Shown piece by piece: positions 35,484-36,800 of a stretch of DNA of 36,800 nt. Below the pieces are notes generated by a model. That model did no database searches and was not told the origin of the DNA. It was given only the letters and a program-made list of their open reading frames with translations. Made by a program: the position numbers and the translations under genes. Origin of the DNA: Bacteroidota bacterium (GTDB lineage Bacteria > Bacteroidota > Bacteroidia > Bacteroidales > Paludibacteraceae); assembly GCA_030706465.1 (NCBI GenBank), contig JAUZOM010000019.1, positions 1 to 36,800 of the forward strand. Reading direction: 5' to 3'. Numbering within the stretch: the first letter of the stretch is position 1; each line of letters starts with the position of its first letter.

Positions 35484-36398
35484 ATGAAAAGATATTTAAG
35501 TTTCATGTTAGTGATAGGATTAAGTTTATTTCAGGCACTGCAGGTGAATGCAGAGAAACCGGATTCCGTTCAGGTAAAGAAGTCTGGGCTTGTAGTCGGA
35601 CTCAAATATTTATCAAACAATGTTTATCTGGGGAGACTTGATTCGGCAAATATCATGTATCTTGTTCCGTCAATAGGTTATTATCACAAATCAGGTTTAC
35701 ATGTAGAGGCATCATTGTCTTATCAGTTTGATGCCGGAATTAACAGGATAGATGCCTTCACACTCGAAGGAGGGTATGATTTTAGCATAGGCGATAATTT
35801 TAGCGGCGGACTTTCGGCAGAAAAGTCTTTTTATGACTTGAATAGCATGGCCTTAAATTCAGTAAATGACTTTGGAATTTCTTCCAACTTTTCATATGAT
35901 TTTTCTATCGTAACCTTGAATGCCGGAGCGGGTTTAGCTTTTAACGATAAAACGGATGTTATTACTGAGGCGGGATTAAACAGGTCTTTTGAAATTGGTA
36001 AACTCACTATTGAACCGGCCCTAAAGTTGAATGCCGGAACACAGAATTATTACAATTCATACCTGTTGGCTGGCAAATCGCATTTAAACGGCAATAAAGG
36101 ACATGGTAAAGCGAACGGCAGTGCAAAAGGTAAATCTGCAAATAAAGGAGCCTCAACTACTACCGCCACTACCTCCGATATTTATTCGATCTTAGAAGCT
36201 TCAAAATATAAAATCCTGGATTATGAAATAAGTGTCCCTTTTTCTTATAATTTCCATAATTTCAAATTCGATGTCATCCCAACGTATGCTATTCCGGTAA
36301 ATCCTGCCACTATTTTATCCTCGACCGGCACTGTTGAAAAGGAAGCTATCTCGAATCATTTTGTTCTCCAACTGGGAATTACATACAAATTCAATTAA
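35484..36398 (+). CDS. Small outer-membrane beta-barrel-like protein with a Lys/Gly-rich loop
   Basis: A 304-residue protein of no family I can name. I start at the ATG at 35484, which gives a clean signal peptide (about 1-23, ending VNA); the frame extends nine codons upstream only to a TTG. The body has alternating polar/hydrophobic strands separated by turns (LHVEASLSYQFDAG, FTLEGGYDFSIGDNFSGGLS, FGISSNFSYDFSIVTLNAGA), ending VLQLGITYKFN with a terminal aromatic. This suits a barrel. Between about 203 and 235 lies a low-complexity insert rich in Lys, Gly, Ser and Thr (NGNKGHGKANGSAKGKSANK), probably a long exposed loop. It stands alone with its own promoter. Confidence 0.72.
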   Translation: MKRYLSFMLVIGLSLFQALQVNAEKPDSVQVKKSGLVVGLKYLSNNVYLGRLDSANIMYLVPSIGYYHKSGLHVEASLSYQFDAGINRIDAFTLEGGYDFSIGDNFSGGLSAEKSFYDLNSMALNSVNDFGISSNFSYDFSIVTLNAGAGLAFNDKTDVITEAGLNRSFEIGKLTIEPALKLNAGTQNYYNSYLLAGKSHLNGNKGHGKANGSAKGKSANKGASTTTATTSDIYSILEASKYKILDYEISVPFSYNFHNFKFDVIPTYAIPVNPATILSSTGTVEKEAISNHFVLQLGITYKFN

Positions 36399-36492
36399 TA
36401 CATCTGTGATTCTTGATTGCTTGTGTCCGGAATGCTTTTTAGTTTACCGGGAAAACGGGTTGTAGCCGACTCAACTCTTTATTATAAAAAAA

Positions 36493-36541
36493 ACTTCCGG
36501 GATGATATGATAGGTAGATACTATCATATCATCCCGGAAGT
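36493..36541 (-). terminator. Strong terminator of the FabH-like gene
   Basis: A perfect 21-bp stem (36493-36513 and 36521-36541, outer bases ACTTCCGGGATG) with a 7-nt loop. Read on the minus strand it is followed by eight T (36485-36492), so it fits the minus-strand ketoacyl synthase; it may also stop the convergent outer-membrane-protein transcript. Confidence 0.88.
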
Positions 36542-36562
36542 GTATGGAATTTAAAAATGGCG

Positions 36563-36800
36563 TTATGCCATTTTGTAAATAAAAGCATTAATGTTCATTC
36601 CGGCACCAACGGAGGCAAAGACCAGAATATCCCCTTTGTTGATGTTGTGATTTTCCAGGTTGTCTTTCAGGATCAGATCCAGCAAGGTGGGCAAGGTGGC
36701 CACGGAAGTGTTACCCAGTTTATGAACCGTCATGGGCATTACATTGTCAGGAGCCTCGTTGATATTATAAAGAGCATAGAGGCGTTTTAACATGGCATCA
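36563..36800 (-). CDS. 3-oxoacyl-ACP synthase III (FabH-like), C-terminal part only
   Basis: The last 79 residues of a gene that enters from the right edge; the true start lies outside the window, and the reading frame stays open to base 36799. The visible part (KLGNTSVATLPTLLDLILK, KGDILVFASVGAGMNINAFI) matches the C-terminus of ketoacyl-ACP synthase III: the Asn of GNTSV is the catalytic Asn of the Cys-His-Asn triad, and VGAGMNIN is the conserved glycine loop. The Cys and His lie upstream and cannot be checked. The enzyme condenses an acyl-CoA with malonyl-ACP in fatty-acid or related synthesis. A strong hairpin terminator follows at 36493-36541. Confidence 0.85.
   Translation of the reverse strand, partial: DAMLKRLYALYNINEAPDNVMPMTVHKLGNTSVATLPTLLDLILKDNLENHNINKGDILVFASVGAGMNINAFIYKMA

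Overview
The window reads as chromosomal DNA of a Bacteroidota bacterium, most likely order Bacteroidales. The signs are a SusC/SusD pair, two proteins with type IX secretion (T9SS) C-terminal sorting domains, a DUF6377-type sensor/regulator, a DnaE with the coiled-coil insertion in its PHP domain that I associate with this group, and several starts preceded by the Bacteroidetes -7 promoter motif TAnnTTTG. I cannot name the genus. No rRNA, tRNA, CRISPR array, insertion sequence or prophage gene was recognised.

Region 1 (1-11.2 kb, all minus strand) is a small polysaccharide utilisation locus. A DUF6377 regulator lies upstream of an operon-like run: a secreted GH5 glycosidase with CBM6-like modules and a T9SS tail, then SusC, SusD and a DUF4959-type surface lipoprotein cut by the window edge. 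Region 2 (11.2-15 kb) has a COG2908/LpxH-like metallophosphoesterase and a GT-B glycosyltransferase, set among long intergenic stretches rich in repeats. Region 3 (15-23.2 kb, plus strand) has an HD protein and a CHAD protein, then a TonB-dependent receptor, a T9SS-secreted repeat protein, a YncE-like beta-propeller and an acid-phosphatase-like metallophosphoesterase. This may be a phosphorus-scavenging cluster (inference). Region 4 (23.4-26.5 kb, minus strand) is an OmpR/PhoB-type response regulator followed by a patatin with an outer-membrane barrel.

Region 5 (26.9-36.8 kb) is mostly housekeeping: dnaN, an ExoX/DnaQ-like exonuclease, a secreted basic protein coupled to a TrmN6-type tRNA methyltransferase, thioredoxin, dnaE, a small outer-membrane protein and the end of a FabH-like ketoacyl-ACP synthase III.

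The points most worth a second look are: (i) the response regulator has Glu where the phosphoacceptor Asp should be, has lost one acidic-pocket residue and has no kinase nearby; (ii) a dispersed 41-bp intergenic module occurs three times without gaps, two copies lying beside elaborate palindromes; (iii) a four-copy REP-like array with a CCCCGTAGGGG core; (iv) an inverted-repeat element of about 190 bp between the LpxH-like gene and the glycosyltransferase; and (v) the TonB receptor/T9SS/propeller/phosphatase cluster next to CHAD and HD genes.
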